31,389 nt of DNA from Gammaproteobacteria bacterium (GCA_002685275.1 NYWX01000065.1:1-31389), one strand, 5' to 3'; shown: positions 8,573-18,385, numbered from the stretch's first letter. The notes: generated by a model from the letters alone, not told the origin. Made by a program: numbers and translations.

Positions 8573-8935
8573 TTATTTTGATTTTTCTTTAAATCTTCGA
8601 ATTTCGATATTAAATATCTCTACTGTTCTAATTTGAGTTTCGATAGCAGCATTATATTTTTTATTGAATAGTTCACTACGCAATTTTTTCTCATTTTCAC
8701 TGATATTTGTAAGACTCTTTGTTGCTGCTATCTCATTTTTTTCGATACAAGATAAGTAAGCAGACATATCATCTTGGTAAGACGCTATTTCTCTCACACC
8801 TGCAAGCATTTCTTCTTTATTTGAATTCGCTCCATCAGGTAAATCTTTTGGCGGTGAAGGATAATCACATGCAAAAGATAAAGAGGCATAACATGTAAGC
8901 ATATACGAGATAACTATTTTTTTTACTTTTTTCAT
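8573..8935 (-). CDS. Small secreted protein of unknown function
   Basis: The frame stays open to 9124, but the likely start is the internal ATG at 8935. It has an AAGAAG ribosome site at the right distance and begins a textbook signal peptide (MKKVKKIVISYMLTCYASLSFA, cleaved before CDYP). The mature protein is about 98 residues. It begins CDYPSPPKDLPDGANSNKEEM and has a second Cys in YLSCIEKN, then a charged, helical, Lys/Glu-rich C-terminal half. Two Cys in the mature part could form a disulfide in the periplasm. The pattern C-x-YP, PDGA and YLxC resembles small periplasmic proteins annotated as hypothetical in other gammaproteobacteria (from memory); no function is known to me. The gene converges on gntR with a 26 bp gap. 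Confidence 0.7.
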   Translation of the reverse strand: MKKVKKIVISYMLTCYASLSFACDYPSPPKDLPDGANSNKEEMLAGVREIASYQDDMSAYLSCIEKNEIAATKSLTNISENEKKLRSELFNKKYNAAIETQIRTVEIFNIEIRRFKEKSK

Positions 8936-9122
8936 AAAACTAACTTCTTTTTTGTTTAAAATTAATATATAGATTTTCGATAAAGCAAAGATTAAATCAC
9001 GATCAAAGAATTGAGTGAAGTCAATTAAGCAATTTTTAACCAATAGATTTGATTTCTTGATTATTGAAAATTTAATAGAATATGCAAGACATGTACTAAA
9101 TATTAGCGTATATGCATTATGC

Positions 9123-9151
9123 AATCTTGAATAATTTTTTTATTTAAGATT
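9123..9151 (+). promoter_or_regulatory. Hairpin-forming repeat in front of gshA
   Basis: AATCTTGAAT (9123-9132) can pair with ATTTAAGATT (9142-9151) as a 10 bp stem with one G-U pair and a nine-base T-rich loop. It lies 30 bp upstream of the gshA start codon and may form in its leader. It is AT-rich, so it is weak and could be chance. Confidence 0.25.
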
Positions 9152-9181
9152 ATTTTAAAATTCAATTTTTGGAAAATCTTT

Positions 9182-10735
9182 TTGGCTAAAAAATTTTATA
9201 ATCGACTCCAGGCTTTATCTGATTCTGTCAAAAATCCTTTTTCTGGAGGTCTAAAGGGTATTGAGAAAGAATCATTACGGGTAGCAGGTGATGGCTCTCT
9301 CTCGACGTTAAGTCATCCTATTGAGCTTGGTTCAGCACTGACGAATAATTATATAACCACAGATTTTTCAGAAGCCTTATTAGAGTTTGTAACACCAGCT
9401 TCAAAAACAACTGAGGAAGTTTTATCAAATCTTTGTGATATACATCAATTCACATATCATCATCTTGATGAAGAATTCCTTTGGCCAGCTAGTATGCCTT
9501 GTCATATGCCGCCAGACATGAAGATTCCACTAGCAAATTATGGTTCTTCAAATATTGGGCAAGCAAAAACAATATATCGACGAGGTTTAGGTTATCGATA
9601 TGGCCGTAATATGCAAATGATTTCTGGCATCCATTTTAATTATTCATTACCAAAACATTTCTGGGCAGTTTATCAAGATATTTTTAATGATAATTCAAAT
9701 AAGAATAACTTTAAATCAGAGCAATACCTTGGGTTAATAAGGAACTTTAAACGCATAGGTTGGTTAGTACTCTATTTATTTGGGGCATCGCCAGCTTTTT
9801 GTGGATCATTTAACAACAGCAGTTCTAGGCCAATAGAATTACTCAAAAAAAGAACTCATTTTGAACCATACAGCACCTCATTAAGAATGAGCGACTTAGG
9901 TTATAGTAATCAAAATCAATCTCGCATCAATATTTCATTGAATAATCTTGAAGAATATATAAGCGATCTCTCTGATGTTCTAGGTAAACCTGAAGATTCC
10001 TATAATAAGATAGGCATCAAGGTTGGTGATGTTTATCGACAATTAAATGCTAATTTATTGCAAATAGAAAATGAATTTTATTCATCAATTAGGCCTAAGC
10101 GAGTAGCTCATTCCGGTGAGAGCCCCACAACTGCTTTACGTCGTGGGGGTATTGAATATATCGAAATTCGATCCCTAGATATTAATTTATTTGAGCCTTG
10201 TGGAATTGATCAAGATACCATTCTTTTTATGGAAGTATTACTAATCTACTGTTTATTGATGGAGAGCCCCGGGATATCTAAAAAAGAACATAAAGATATA
10301 TCTAGGAATCATAATATGACTGCTAGCAATGGACGAGATCCATTATTTAAGTTAATGAGAAATGGCAGTTTTGTATCAATAAAGGAATGGGCTAAAGAAA
10401 TCCTAAACGATATTGCATATATAGCAGCTGAACTTGACCAACATAATAATGGTTATTTGAATGCTGTTCAAAAAATGAAAAGTTTAGTTGATGATCCTGA
10501 TCAAACACCTTCAGCACAGATCCTGGCTTGCCTTAAAGAGAAAGATATAGAGTTTTCTCAATTTGCATTAGCGATGGCAAAACAACATCGTAATCATTTT
10601 TCATCTTTCATTAATAAATCTGATGTTGAGAAGTTTAATTATTATAAAAATGAGGCTGAAGCTTCAATAAAGCGTCAAGAAAAGATAGAGTTGTCAGACA
10701 ATATAAGCCTTGATAAGTATTTATTGAAATATTAA
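9182..10735 (+). CDS. gshA: Glutamate-cysteine ligase
   Basis: Makes gamma-glutamylcysteine from glutamate, cysteine and ATP, the rate-limiting step of glutathione synthesis in the cytoplasm. The 517-residue length equals the gammaproteobacterial class I enzyme (E. coli 518). Recognisable segments are GGLKGIEKESLRV near the N-terminus (ATP/Mg site), TDFSEALLEFVTP, MISGIHFNYSLP, RMSDLGYSN, and RRGGIEYIEIRSLDINLFEPCGI near residue 320. Translation starts at TTG 9182, with GGA at 9171-9173 as the only ribosome-site candidate. The stop codon overlaps that of the convergent oxidoreductase by 4 bp (shared TTAA). The second glutathione gene, gshB, is not in the window. Confidence 0.96.
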   Translation: MAKKFYNRLQALSDSVKNPFSGGLKGIEKESLRVAGDGSLSTLSHPIELGSALTNNYITTDFSEALLEFVTPASKTTEEVLSNLCDIHQFTYHHLDEEFLWPASMPCHMPPDMKIPLANYGSSNIGQAKTIYRRGLGYRYGRNMQMISGIHFNYSLPKHFWAVYQDIFNDNSNKNNFKSEQYLGLIRNFKRIGWLVLYLFGASPAFCGSFNNSSSRPIELLKKRTHFEPYSTSLRMSDLGYSNQNQSRINISLNNLEEYISDLSDVLGKPEDSYNKIGIKVGDVYRQLNANLLQIENEFYSSIRPKRVAHSGESPTTALRRGGIEYIEIRSLDINLFEPCGIDQDTILFMEVLLIYCLLMESPGISKKEHKDISRNHNMTASNGRDPLFKLMRNGSFVSIKEWAKEILNDIAYIAAELDQHNNGYLNAVQKMKSLVDDPDQTPSAQILACLKEKDIEFSQFALAMAKQHRNHFSSFINKSDVEKFNYYKNEAEASIKRQEKIELSDNISLDKYLLKY

Positions 10736-11949
10736 TTAAAAAAATCTTTAAGATTTACTTTTTTATCCTCAAGCTTATCAAGATCTAATATTTTTTTTGA
10801 TTTAATTAGAGACTTCGATATCACAAATTCTGTTGCTGAATTAATTGCATCCGTAGCTATTAACTGACCATCTTTAAAGTATAGACATGCAAAAGAACGG
10901 TCTGATATATTTCCTTTAATAATGGTCCTATCATAACCCTCAGAAAGGCCTGCAATTTGCAGCTTGAGATTATATTGATCTGACCAAAACCAAGGTACTT
11001 GTGAGTATATTTTTTTTATACCACAAATATTACTTACCGCTATTTTTGCCTGCTCTAATGCATTATGAACAGATTCTAACCGAATATTTCGATTATATGT
11101 TTCGCTTGGATGCAATGTGCAATCACCAATTGCATAAATATCTGAGTCATTTGTTTGACATCGATTATTTACAATAATTCCATTGTTTACTTTTAATCCT
11201 GTATCGGCAGCCAGCTCAATATTTGGCTTTATTCCAACACCAACAATCACAATATCTGCAGGTATCTTTTCACCTGAAGAAATTTCAATATTATCTATTG
11301 TATCTTTTCCATTAAATGCGATTATATTAGTGGATAATCTCAGATCAACACCATGTTTTACATGTTCGATCTCAAAAAAATCAGAAATCTGGGGTGAAAC
11401 GACTCGACTCATTACGCGATCAGCTTTTTCTAATACCGTAACGTTATGACCAAGCTGTCTAATTATTGCAGCGACCTCTAAACCAATATAGCCTGCACCA
11501 ATGATTACTACATTTTTTTTACTGTCTATTTCTGATTTAATTTTAATTACATCTGCGATGTTACGTAGATAATGAACTCCATTAAGATTTGAGCCACTAA
11601 TATCTATACGTCGTATTCTAGAGCCAGTTGCAAGTATTAATTTGTCGTAATAAATTTCCTTTCCATCATTTGTTTGTAGTTTTTTCTTGTTCCTATCTAT
11701 TGCGGTAACATTTGTATCAAGATATTTTTTTATTTGTGGATCGTCATAAAATTTTGATGGCTTTAGATAAAGACGATCAATTGAAATTTCATCAGAAAGA
11801 AATTTTTTTGAGAGTGGCGGCCTCTGATATGGCAAGTGAGGTTCTTTTCCAACTAAAATTATTTGCCCTGCAAACCTTTGCTGTTTGAGTGACGCTATTG
11901 CTTGTCCTGCCGCATGACCTGCGCCAACAATAACTAATTTATTGATCAA
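10732..11949 (-). CDS. FAD-dependent ferredoxin/rubredoxin reductase-type oxidoreductase
   Basis: A 405-residue flavoprotein of the pyridine-nucleotide-disulfide oxidoreductase superfamily, of the kind that passes NAD(P)H electrons to ferredoxins of oxygenases, P450s or Rieske systems. It has the FAD loop VGAGHAAG (residues 8-15), the family signature PYQRPPLSKKFL (40-51), LATGSRIRR, a second dinucleotide loop GAGYIGLEVA (151-160) and the FAD-closing YAIGDC (272-277). A C-terminal reductase domain contains VPWFWSDQYNLKLQIAGL. There is no redox-active CxxxxC pair, which argues against a thiol reductase. The start is TTG 11949 behind a GGAG site. No ferredoxin or oxygenase is adjacent, so the electron acceptor is unknown. 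It lies 34 bp after the transporter gene on the same strand and may be cotranscribed with it. Confidence 0.88.
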   Translation of the reverse strand: MINKLVIVGAGHAAGQAIASLKQQRFAGQIILVGKEPHLPYQRPPLSKKFLSDEISIDRLYLKPSKFYDDPQIKKYLDTNVTAIDRNKKKLQTNDGKEIYYDKLILATGSRIRRIDISGSNLNGVHYLRNIADVIKIKSEIDSKKNVVIIGAGYIGLEVAAIIRQLGHNVTVLEKADRVMSRVVSPQISDFFEIEHVKHGVDLRLSTNIIAFNGKDTIDNIEISSGEKIPADIVIVGVGIKPNIELAADTGLKVNNGIIVNNRCQTNDSDIYAIGDCTLHPSETYNRNIRLESVHNALEQAKIAVSNICGIKKIYSQVPWFWSDQYNLKLQIAGLSEGYDRTIIKGNISDRSFACLYFKDGQLIATDAINSATEFVISKSLIKSKKILDLDKLEDKKVNLKDFFN

Positions 11950-11983
11950 GAGTATTCTCCAAGCTCAAAAAATATTGAATAAA

Positions 11984-14344
11984 TTACATGTTTTTTAACG
12001 GCCAAAATATTGGAAGCAGTATCATTACAGTAATGAATACAATAATCGTAAGAGGCACACCAACTTTTAGGTAATCAATAAATCTATATCCACCAGGTCC
12101 CATAACAAGTAGATTCGCAGGGTGTGATATTGGACTCGTAAAGCTTGCCGATGCAGCAATTGCAACTGCCATCATCGCTGTTTCGGGCGCTAAACCCATA
12201 TCTGACATAGCTGATAAAACAATCGGTGACATCAAAACAACTAATGCAGCTGTTGGAATAATCATTGTAGCTATTGCAGTTAAAATATACAGACACATAA
12301 TGACCGGCCACGGCCCTGCATCGCCAAGAAAAACCATTACTTGATTGGCTATATAAGTAGCCGCCCCGCTTTCTTGCATAGCTGTCCCAAGAGGTATCAT
12401 TCCAGCGATAAGAAATATTGCTCGCCAGTCTATGGATCGATATGCCTGCTCCATATTTAGGCAGCCAGTCAAGACCATTATAGTGCCACCAATAACTGCA
12501 GCAACTGAAATTGGAGCATAACCCATCATAACTGAACCTATAACGGTTCCCATAATGAGTCCTGCAAGTGGCGCTTTCCGAGTATCTGGGGGTTTTTGTC
12601 CAAGAGGCGTAAGTATTAGAAAATCAGAGTCAGACGAGAGAAGCTGTAAGCGATCTCGAGGACCAAGTAATAATAATGCATCTCCAATTTGAAGACGTTC
12701 ATCTGCTAGTTCATTTCCGATAGTTTTACCTTCTCGCCATATTCCTACTAATTCAATTCCATACCTTTCTCTAAAATTGAGCTCACCTACAGTTTTGCCT
12801 ACCAAAGAAGAGCGAGGATCTAGAGTTGAATCCATCAATGTAAGACGCTCAGATTCTTTAGAAGCTTGGTTGATAGAAACCTTTGTATCTATATCAAGTT
12901 CTTGCATTCCTCGAAGCACATCGAGATCACTTTGTTGCCCTTCAATTAATAATAAATCACGGCCATAAAGAATCTCATCACCACGTGGCATTACTTTTAA
13001 TTCACCATTACGAAAAACTGCTAATACTCTAAAATCAAAAACATCAGCTAGACGGCTTTTATTCAATGTTTCTTCAGCAAGGTCACTTTTTTCTGGGACT
13101 CTTACAACAAACATTCTTTCATCTATTTGATATGGTTTTTTAAGTTGATCTTCTGAATAAATCTCTATGTTTTTAAAATCAGGAAATCGTTCTAATTGAG
13201 CTATGGCATCTATCTCACCTTGAACAAGAATTTCATCACCAGCTTTGATGGGAACATAAGATAGATTGGTTAGCCGATAACCTCCTTTTCGCATTATTCC
13301 AACTACAGCTACATCAAACCTAGTTCTAAAAGCAGCATGTCTGATTAGTTCAGAAACAATGGGCGATCCTTCAGAAACAAAAACCGATGCATACATAACT
13401 TTTGAGGCCACCATTTGTTTCAATACCTCAGATTCACGCTCAATAACTAGGTCACTCCATCTTTGTAATTCTCGAAATTGATCAATCCGACCTTGAACTA
13501 GCAGTCCATCACCACCTTTAATTATTGTTTTTCGCTTTGGAAGCATGTCATTTCGACCATTTCTAAAAAGAGATAAAATTATCAAACCTGTCGATGCACC
13601 AATTCGTGTCTCCATTAGTGTTTTTCCAACAAGGACTGATTTCTTTGGCACATGCAGCATGAATGTTCGTTCTTGTAATTTATAGAGTGAACGTAAACTT
13701 CGTTGGCTTAGGTGTTTTTCACTCTCAGCACTGACTGTTGGTAATAAGAATCGACCGACAACAACAATAAAAATTACTCCAACAATCATTATTGCCCCTC
13801 CAAGAGGCATAAAATCAAATAATTCAAAAGGCTTATAACCACCAAGAAATAATGATTCACTAATTAGAAGATTGGGTGGTGTCCCAATAAGTGTCATTAA
13901 GCCACCGAGTAAAGTTGAGTATGCTAAAGGCATTAACAAGCGAGATGCTGCAATACCCGTGCGACGCGCTATTTCTACTACCACTGGAAGCATTAAAGCC
14001 GCAACACCAATATTATTCATGAAAGCCGATAAAACTGCACCAGTAATCATTATGACAAAAATTAGTGTTATTTCTCTATTACCTCCAATGCTCATAACTT
14101 GTCGACTGATGATGTCAGCAATACCTGTTCGAGTTAGCCCTTCACTTAATATGAACATAGCCCAAACTGTAATAACAGCACTGTTACTGAACCCAGCAAA
14201 AGCTTGCGTCGAATCTACTAGACCTGTAATAGCTAATGTTCCAAGCACCAGTAACGCAACAACATCCATACGTATGACCTCACTGATGAAAAGAATCAGT
14301 GAGATAATTAATATCCCCAAAACTAGTCCGATTTCAAATGTCAT
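11984..14344 (-). CDS. SLC13/DASS-family anion permease with four TrkA-C domains
   Basis: A 786-residue inner-membrane transporter of the ArsB/NhaD superfamily, SLC13-like branch. The membrane halves are about residues 1-200 and 590-786. The paired substrate and sodium motifs NNIGVAALMLP with IGTPPNLL (110-160), and TAALVVLMSP with SHPANLLVMGPGGY near the C-terminus, mark the family. The cytosolic loop between them contains four RCK/TrkA-C-like repeats at about 226-293, 316-385, 409-478 and 500-569. Each begins with a strand such as ERTFMLHVP or DERMFVVRVP, has a GLIILSLFRNG-type strand, and closes with GDGLLVQG or GDALLLLGP. Relatives such as the algal SAC1/SLT proteins and their bacterial homologues usually have two (from memory). 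The likely substrate is a divalent anion such as sulfate or a dicarboxylate; the sequence does not decide. The start is ATG 14344. Confidence 0.9.
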   Translation of the reverse strand: MTFEIGLVLGILIISLILFISEVIRMDVVALLVLGTLAITGLVDSTQAFAGFSNSAVITVWAMFILSEGLTRTGIADIISRQVMSIGGNREITLIFVIMITGAVLSAFMNNIGVAALMLPVVVEIARRTGIAASRLLMPLAYSTLLGGLMTLIGTPPNLLISESLFLGGYKPFELFDFMPLGGAIMIVGVIFIVVVGRFLLPTVSAESEKHLSQRSLRSLYKLQERTFMLHVPKKSVLVGKTLMETRIGASTGLIILSLFRNGRNDMLPKRKTIIKGGDGLLVQGRIDQFRELQRWSDLVIERESEVLKQMVASKVMYASVFVSEGSPIVSELIRHAAFRTRFDVAVVGIMRKGGYRLTNLSYVPIKAGDEILVQGEIDAIAQLERFPDFKNIEIYSEDQLKKPYQIDERMFVVRVPEKSDLAEETLNKSRLADVFDFRVLAVFRNGELKVMPRGDEILYGRDLLLIEGQQSDLDVLRGMQELDIDTKVSINQASKESERLTLMDSTLDPRSSLVGKTVGELNFRERYGIELVGIWREGKTIGNELADERLQIGDALLLLGPRDRLQLLSSDSDFLILTPLGQKPPDTRKAPLAGLIMGTVIGSVMMGYAPISVAAVIGGTIMVLTGCLNMEQAYRSIDWRAIFLIAGMIPLGTAMQESGAATYIANQVMVFLGDAGPWPVIMCLYILTAIATMIIPTAALVVLMSPIVLSAMSDMGLAPETAMMAVAIAASASFTSPISHPANLLVMGPGGYRFIDYLKVGVPLTIIVFITVMILLPIFWPLKNM

Positions 14345-14500
14345 ACTTGTAATCTTTTTTATTCTTAATGGAATTCAAAGAACTATATGTATAGGTATAC
14401 TTCATCTTTAAACCCTACAAAGCGTAGTAAAGAAAATCTAAATAATTTTAGAGAATACTATATAGATTAATGTAACATTCTAAATTAATTTAATCTTTTT

Positions 14501-16060
14501 CTATTTTAAGAACATCTTGTAAGCAGGATTATCACTCTCTTCCCAGAACGGATAGCCAAGCTTTAGAAGATGTTTTTCTAAATCTTTATTTTTATTTTTT
14601 AAAACATCTATTCCTGTGAGTACACGCCCATAATCAGATCCGTGGTTTCTGTAATGAAATAAGCTAATATTCCAATCAGTACCGATAGCATTTAGAAAAT
14701 CAAGAAGAGCTCCGGGTCTTTCTGGAAATTCAAATCGGAATAATTTCTCATTTTTTATACCTGCAGAGCGACCTCCAACCATATGTCTTACATGCAGTTT
14801 AGCCATTTCATTATCACTCAGATTAATCACATTTATTTTGGCCTTATTTAATTTTTCCAAAATTTTGTCAGCCTCAAATTGTCCATTCAGAAGTTGAACT
14901 CCAACAAATATATGTGCTTTATTTTTATCAGCATACCGATAATTAAACTCAGTAATACCTCGGCGACCAATAATTTCGCAAAATTTACGAAAGCTACCTG
15001 GTTCTTCTGGGATTGCGGCAGCTATTATCATTTCAGTGCGTTCCCCAATTGCAGCGCGTTCTGCAATATGACGTAATCGATCAAAATTTACATTCGCCCC
15101 GCAATTTATTGTAACTATAGTTTGATCACTTAGATTTTTCATAGAAATATATTTTTTTGCACCCGCTACGGCAAGTGCGCCTGCCGGCTCAACAATAGAA
15201 CGTGTTTCTTCAAAAATATCTCGTATTGCAGCACAGCACTGATCTGTATTCACAGTAATAATTTCATCAACATATTTCTGACAAAGTTTGAATGTTTCAT
15301 TTCCGACACGGCGAACTGCTACACCTTCTGCAAAAATACCCACGCGTTCAAGTGATATTGGTTCACCAGTTCTAATTGATTCATACATAGCTGCTGAGTC
15401 ATCAGGCTCTACACCAATGATTTTTATATTTGGGTATTGAAGTTTAATGCACGCTGCAATTCCAGAAATTAAGCCTCCACCACCAATTGGTACAAAAACT
15501 ATATCTATTTCGCTATTTGTCTGATGAAGAATTTCTAAACCGATAGTTCCTTGGCCAGCAATTACCATTGGATCGTCAAATGGATGAATAAATGAGAGAC
15601 ACTCTTTAACTTCAAGCTCCTTTGCATGTTTGTGTGCATCATCATAGGTATTACCATGTAATATAATTTCGCCACCTAATGCTCTGACAGCGTCTACTTT
15701 AATCTGTGGCGTAGTTATTGGCATTACAATGACTGCCCGCACCTTTCTTTTTGTAGCAGCTAGAGCAACTCCTTGCGCATGATTACCTGCTGAGCTACAA
15801 ATCACCCCATTTTTGATTTCATTATTGCTTAAATTAATAATTTTGTTATAGGCACCACGTAATTTGAAGGAAAAAACTGGTTGTAAGTCCTCACGCTTCA
15901 TCAATATACGATTATTCGTTCGTTCAGAGAGAGTGCGTGCAAAGTCAAGCGGCGATCTAATCGCTACATCATAGACATTCGCATTGCGTATTAAATTAAG
16001 ATAGTTAATAGTCTTCACGCTGTGGTTATCGCATACTGTGTAATAATATTTAAAAGGCAA
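14501..16060 (-). CDS. ilvA: Threonine ammonia-lyase, biosynthetic
   Basis: Deaminates threonine to 2-oxobutanoate, the first committed step of isoleucine synthesis. The PLP-binding Lys66 lies in FSFKLRGAYN and the phosphate-binding loop is GGGGLISGI. The catalytic domain ends near residue 335. Two ACT-like regulatory domains follow (from about AIPEEPGSFRKFCEIIGRRG and from FRFEFPERPGALLDFLNAIG), so this is the long isoleucine-sensitive form (E. coli 514 residues). The start is uncertain: the open frame begins at TTG 16060, but GTG 16018 would give MKTINYLNLI, which matches E. coli IlvA better at the N-terminus. Neither has a clear ribosome site. The gene is divergent from the dihydroorotase gene across 61 bp and has no other ilv gene beside it. 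Confidence 0.95.
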   Translation of the reverse strand: MPFKYYYTVCDNHSVKTINYLNLIRNANVYDVAIRSPLDFARTLSERTNNRILMKREDLQPVFSFKLRGAYNKIINLSNNEIKNGVICSSAGNHAQGVALAATKRKVRAVIVMPITTPQIKVDAVRALGGEIILHGNTYDDAHKHAKELEVKECLSFIHPFDDPMVIAGQGTIGLEILHQTNSEIDIVFVPIGGGGLISGIAACIKLQYPNIKIIGVEPDDSAAMYESIRTGEPISLERVGIFAEGVAVRRVGNETFKLCQKYVDEIITVNTDQCCAAIRDIFEETRSIVEPAGALAVAGAKKYISMKNLSDQTIVTINCGANVNFDRLRHIAERAAIGERTEMIIAAAIPEEPGSFRKFCEIIGRRGITEFNYRYADKNKAHIFVGVQLLNGQFEADKILEKLNKAKINVINLSDNEMAKLHVRHMVGGRSAGIKNEKLFRFEFPERPGALLDFLNAIGTDWNISLFHYRNHGSDYGRVLTGIDVLKNKNKDLEKHLLKLGYPFWEESDNPAYKMFLK

Positions 16061-16121
16061 TAAGATAAATAATTATATAACTTCATTATAATCATTAACT
16101 AAACTTAGCAGGATTATTTGA

Positions 16122-17462
16122 TTGAGCAAGCTTTTATTGATAAATGCCCGTTTAATAAACGAGGGGCACATTAGAGATGTAGATGTTTTAATTGAAGATG
16201 AGCGCATTGTTCAAATCAATTCATCCATAGTAGCTCCAGAAGGTGCATCAGTTATTGATTTAGCAGGCAAGTATTTGATGCCTGGGATGATTGATGATCA
16301 AGTTCATTTTCGTGAGCCGGGAATGACACATAAAGCTGATTTAGCCACTGAATCTGCAGCAGCAGCAGCTGGAGGCATAACTAGTTTTATGGATATGCCA
16401 AATGTAAATCCACAAACTACTTCTCGCGCTGCGCTAAGAGATAAGTATGGAATTGCTGAAAATCGGTGCACTTCAAATTATGGTTTTTACTTAGGAGCAA
16501 CTAACAACAATATTGAAGAAATTAAAGCCCTTACTGTAGGAGAGGGAGCAGGCATTAAGGCTTTTCTGGGGGCTTCGACTGGGGATATGTTAGTTGATAA
16601 CCCTCATGCCTTAGAAAAAATATTCCAACATGCTCCAACAATTGTTTTAACTCACTGTGAAGATTCACCAATGATTTGGGCAAATGAAAAGCAAGCGCAA
16701 GAAAAGTATGGCGCAGATGTTCCTTTCTCCATGCATCCGATCATTCGCTCCGCAGATGCTTGTTTAAAATCATCACAGTTTGCAGTCAGCTTGGCTAGCA
16801 ATCATGATGCTTTATTACATGTTTTACATTTGACTACAGCTGTTGAGATGAACTTATTTGATGCAAAACATCGTTCAAAAAAACGCATAACTGCCGAAGC
16901 TTGTGTCCATCATTTATGGTTTGACGAATCTAAATACAAGGAGCTTGGGTCAAAAATTAAATGTAATCCCGCTATAAAAAGCAAAGAGGATCGTGAAGCA
17001 ATAATTTCAGCTCTTAATGATAAACGCATTGATGTTATTGCTACAGATCATGCGCCTCATACGGTCTTTGAGAAAGAAGGAAAATATTTCGATACTCCTG
17101 CTGGATTACCTTTAGTGCAACATGCATTATTAGTATTATTTGATCTATCTGCCAGCGGTCAGATTAGTCCAGAATTAATTGTGGATCGAGCTTGTCATGC
17201 TCCAGCTGATATTTTTGGTATCTCAGAGAGGGGGTATGTAAGAGAGGGGTGGTTTGCAGATCTTGTAGTTGTTGATCCAAATAAATCTTATTCTATTACT
17301 CCTTTTAATCTATTAAGTAAATGCCAGTGGTCTCCATTCGAGGATTATGAATTTTCTAGTAGCATTGATACCACCATTGTCAATGGAGAGATTGTTTATA
17401 GGAATGGAAAATTAACTGGTAACATTGCTGGTCAAAAATTAATATTTACTCGAGGTCGTTAG
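16122..17462 (+). CDS. pyrC: Dihydroorotase, amidohydrolase family (DDQVHFREPG type)
   Basis: Cyclises N-carbamoyl-aspartate to dihydroorotate in pyrimidine synthesis. The 446-residue length and the order of motifs fit class I dihydroorotase: GMIDDQVHFREPGMTH (55-70), MPNVNPQT, GIKAFLGASTGDMLVDN, THCED, HVLHLTT, TAEACVHHLWF and IDVIATDHAPHT with the catalytic Asp. The first His of the usual metal motif HxHxR is Gln60 here (Q-V-H-F-R). I recall the same DDQVHFREPG in Bacteroidetes dihydroorotases, so this is probably a subgroup trait and not a defect, and it hints at a different metal centre or at gene transfer. The start is TTG 16122, 9 bp after an AGGA site at 16109-16112. Other amidohydrolases such as hydantoinase are less likely given the SMHP-IRS and CHHLWF segments. 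Confidence 0.9.
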   Translation: MSKLLLINARLINEGHIRDVDVLIEDERIVQINSSIVAPEGASVIDLAGKYLMPGMIDDQVHFREPGMTHKADLATESAAAAAGGITSFMDMPNVNPQTTSRAALRDKYGIAENRCTSNYGFYLGATNNNIEEIKALTVGEGAGIKAFLGASTGDMLVDNPHALEKIFQHAPTIVLTHCEDSPMIWANEKQAQEKYGADVPFSMHPIIRSADACLKSSQFAVSLASNHDALLHVLHLTTAVEMNLFDAKHRSKKRITAEACVHHLWFDESKYKELGSKIKCNPAIKSKEDREAIISALNDKRIDVIATDHAPHTVFEKEGKYFDTPAGLPLVQHALLVLFDLSASGQISPELIVDRACHAPADIFGISERGYVREGWFADLVVVDPNKSYSITPFNLLSKCQWSPFEDYEFSSSIDTTIVNGEIVYRNGKLTGNIAGQKLIFTRGR

Positions 17463-17476
17463 TCTTTTAATATTTT

Positions 17477-18385
17477 TTAGTTGAGAGAGTTTTCATCTAA
17501 TTTTTTAGAAAGCCGTGCCGCTAGTAATGTATTAGACATAAGCATAGCGATTGTCATGGGGCCAACACCACCCGGTACTGGCGTTATTGCTCTAGCTACA
17601 CTGCATGCCTCATCAAAATCAACATCACCAGTTAGCCCCATCTTGATTTTTCCATCAATAACTTTACCAATCCGATTAATTCCAACATCTATAATAGTCG
17701 CCCCAGGTTTTATCCAATTAGTTTTTACAATATTTGGAATACCAACAGCCACAATAATAATATCTGCATTAGAAGCTAATAATGATAAATTTTTGGTTCG
17801 ACTATGTGCGATAGTCACAGTTGCATGAGCTTTAAGTAAAAGAGAAGCCATTGGTCTACCGACAATATTTGATCTCCCAATTACTATTGCATTCATTCCA
17901 GATAAGTCATTACTAAACTCATCTTCAATTAAAATCATACATCCTGCTGGAGTACAAGGAATGAATGCATTGGATGTGTCGCCACTTGTTAATTTACCTA
18001 TATTTCTATAGTGAAACCCATCAACATCTTTAAAAGGACTTATGGCTTGCGTAATTACAATTTCATCGAGGTGTTTTGGTAGTGGCAGCTGAACTAAAAT
18101 ACCATGAATTACATTGTCACCATTAAGATCATCAATAAGCTTAAGAACTTCTATTTCTGAAGTATTTTCAGGAAGAGTATATTGTCTAGAATAAAATCCA
18201 CAAGATTCGGCTGTACGTTTTTTATTTCGTACATAGATATGACTGGCAGGATCTTCACCTATGACCACAACAGCAAGCCCAGGCCTTATGCCATATTTCT
18301 CTCGCAATTTGACAGATTTTCTTTTTACAAAATCGGTAATCTTTTTTGCTTTAATTTTACCATCTATAAGTTTTGCGACTGCCAT
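17477..18385 (-). CDS. folD: Bifunctional methylenetetrahydrofolate dehydrogenase/cyclohydrolase
   Basis: Interconverts methylene-, methenyl- and formyl-tetrahydrofolate in the cytoplasm, feeding purine and formyl-methionine synthesis. The 302 residues carry every FolD landmark: [16 protein letters not shown] with the catalytic Tyr and Lys, [20 protein letters not shown], the NADP loop [12 protein letters not shown] and the C-terminal [15 protein letters not shown]. The ATG at 18385 has a GAGGG ribosome site about 10 bp upstream. It converges on pyrC with only 14 bp between stop codons and no recognisable terminator, so the two transcripts probably overlap. Confidence 0.97.
   Translation of the reverse strand: MAVAKLIDGKIKAKKITDFVKRKSVKLREKYGIRPGLAVVVIGEDPASHIYVRNKKRTAESCGFYSRQYTLPENTSEIEVLKLIDDLNGDNVIHGILVQLPLPKHLDEIVITQAISPFKDVDGFHYRNIGKLTSGDTSNAFIPCTPAGCMILIEDEFSNDLSGMNAIVIGRSNIVGRPMASLLLKAHATVTIAHSRTKNLSLLASNADIIIVAVGIPNIVKTNWIKPGATIIDVGINRIGKVIDGKIKMGLTGDVDFDEACSVARAITPVPGGVGPMTIAMLMSNTLLAARLSKKLDENSLN

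Noticed and set aside
8936..9124. The longer 183-residue reading of the small secreted protein starting at 9124.
   Set aside because: The N-terminal extension is irregular, has no ribosome site, and would bury a perfect signal peptide beginning at 8935.
13872..14411. A 179-codon plus-strand frame opposite the transporter gene.
   Set aside because: It lies antisense inside a well-supported gene, its translation has no recognisable motif, and it follows the codon shadow of the real frame.
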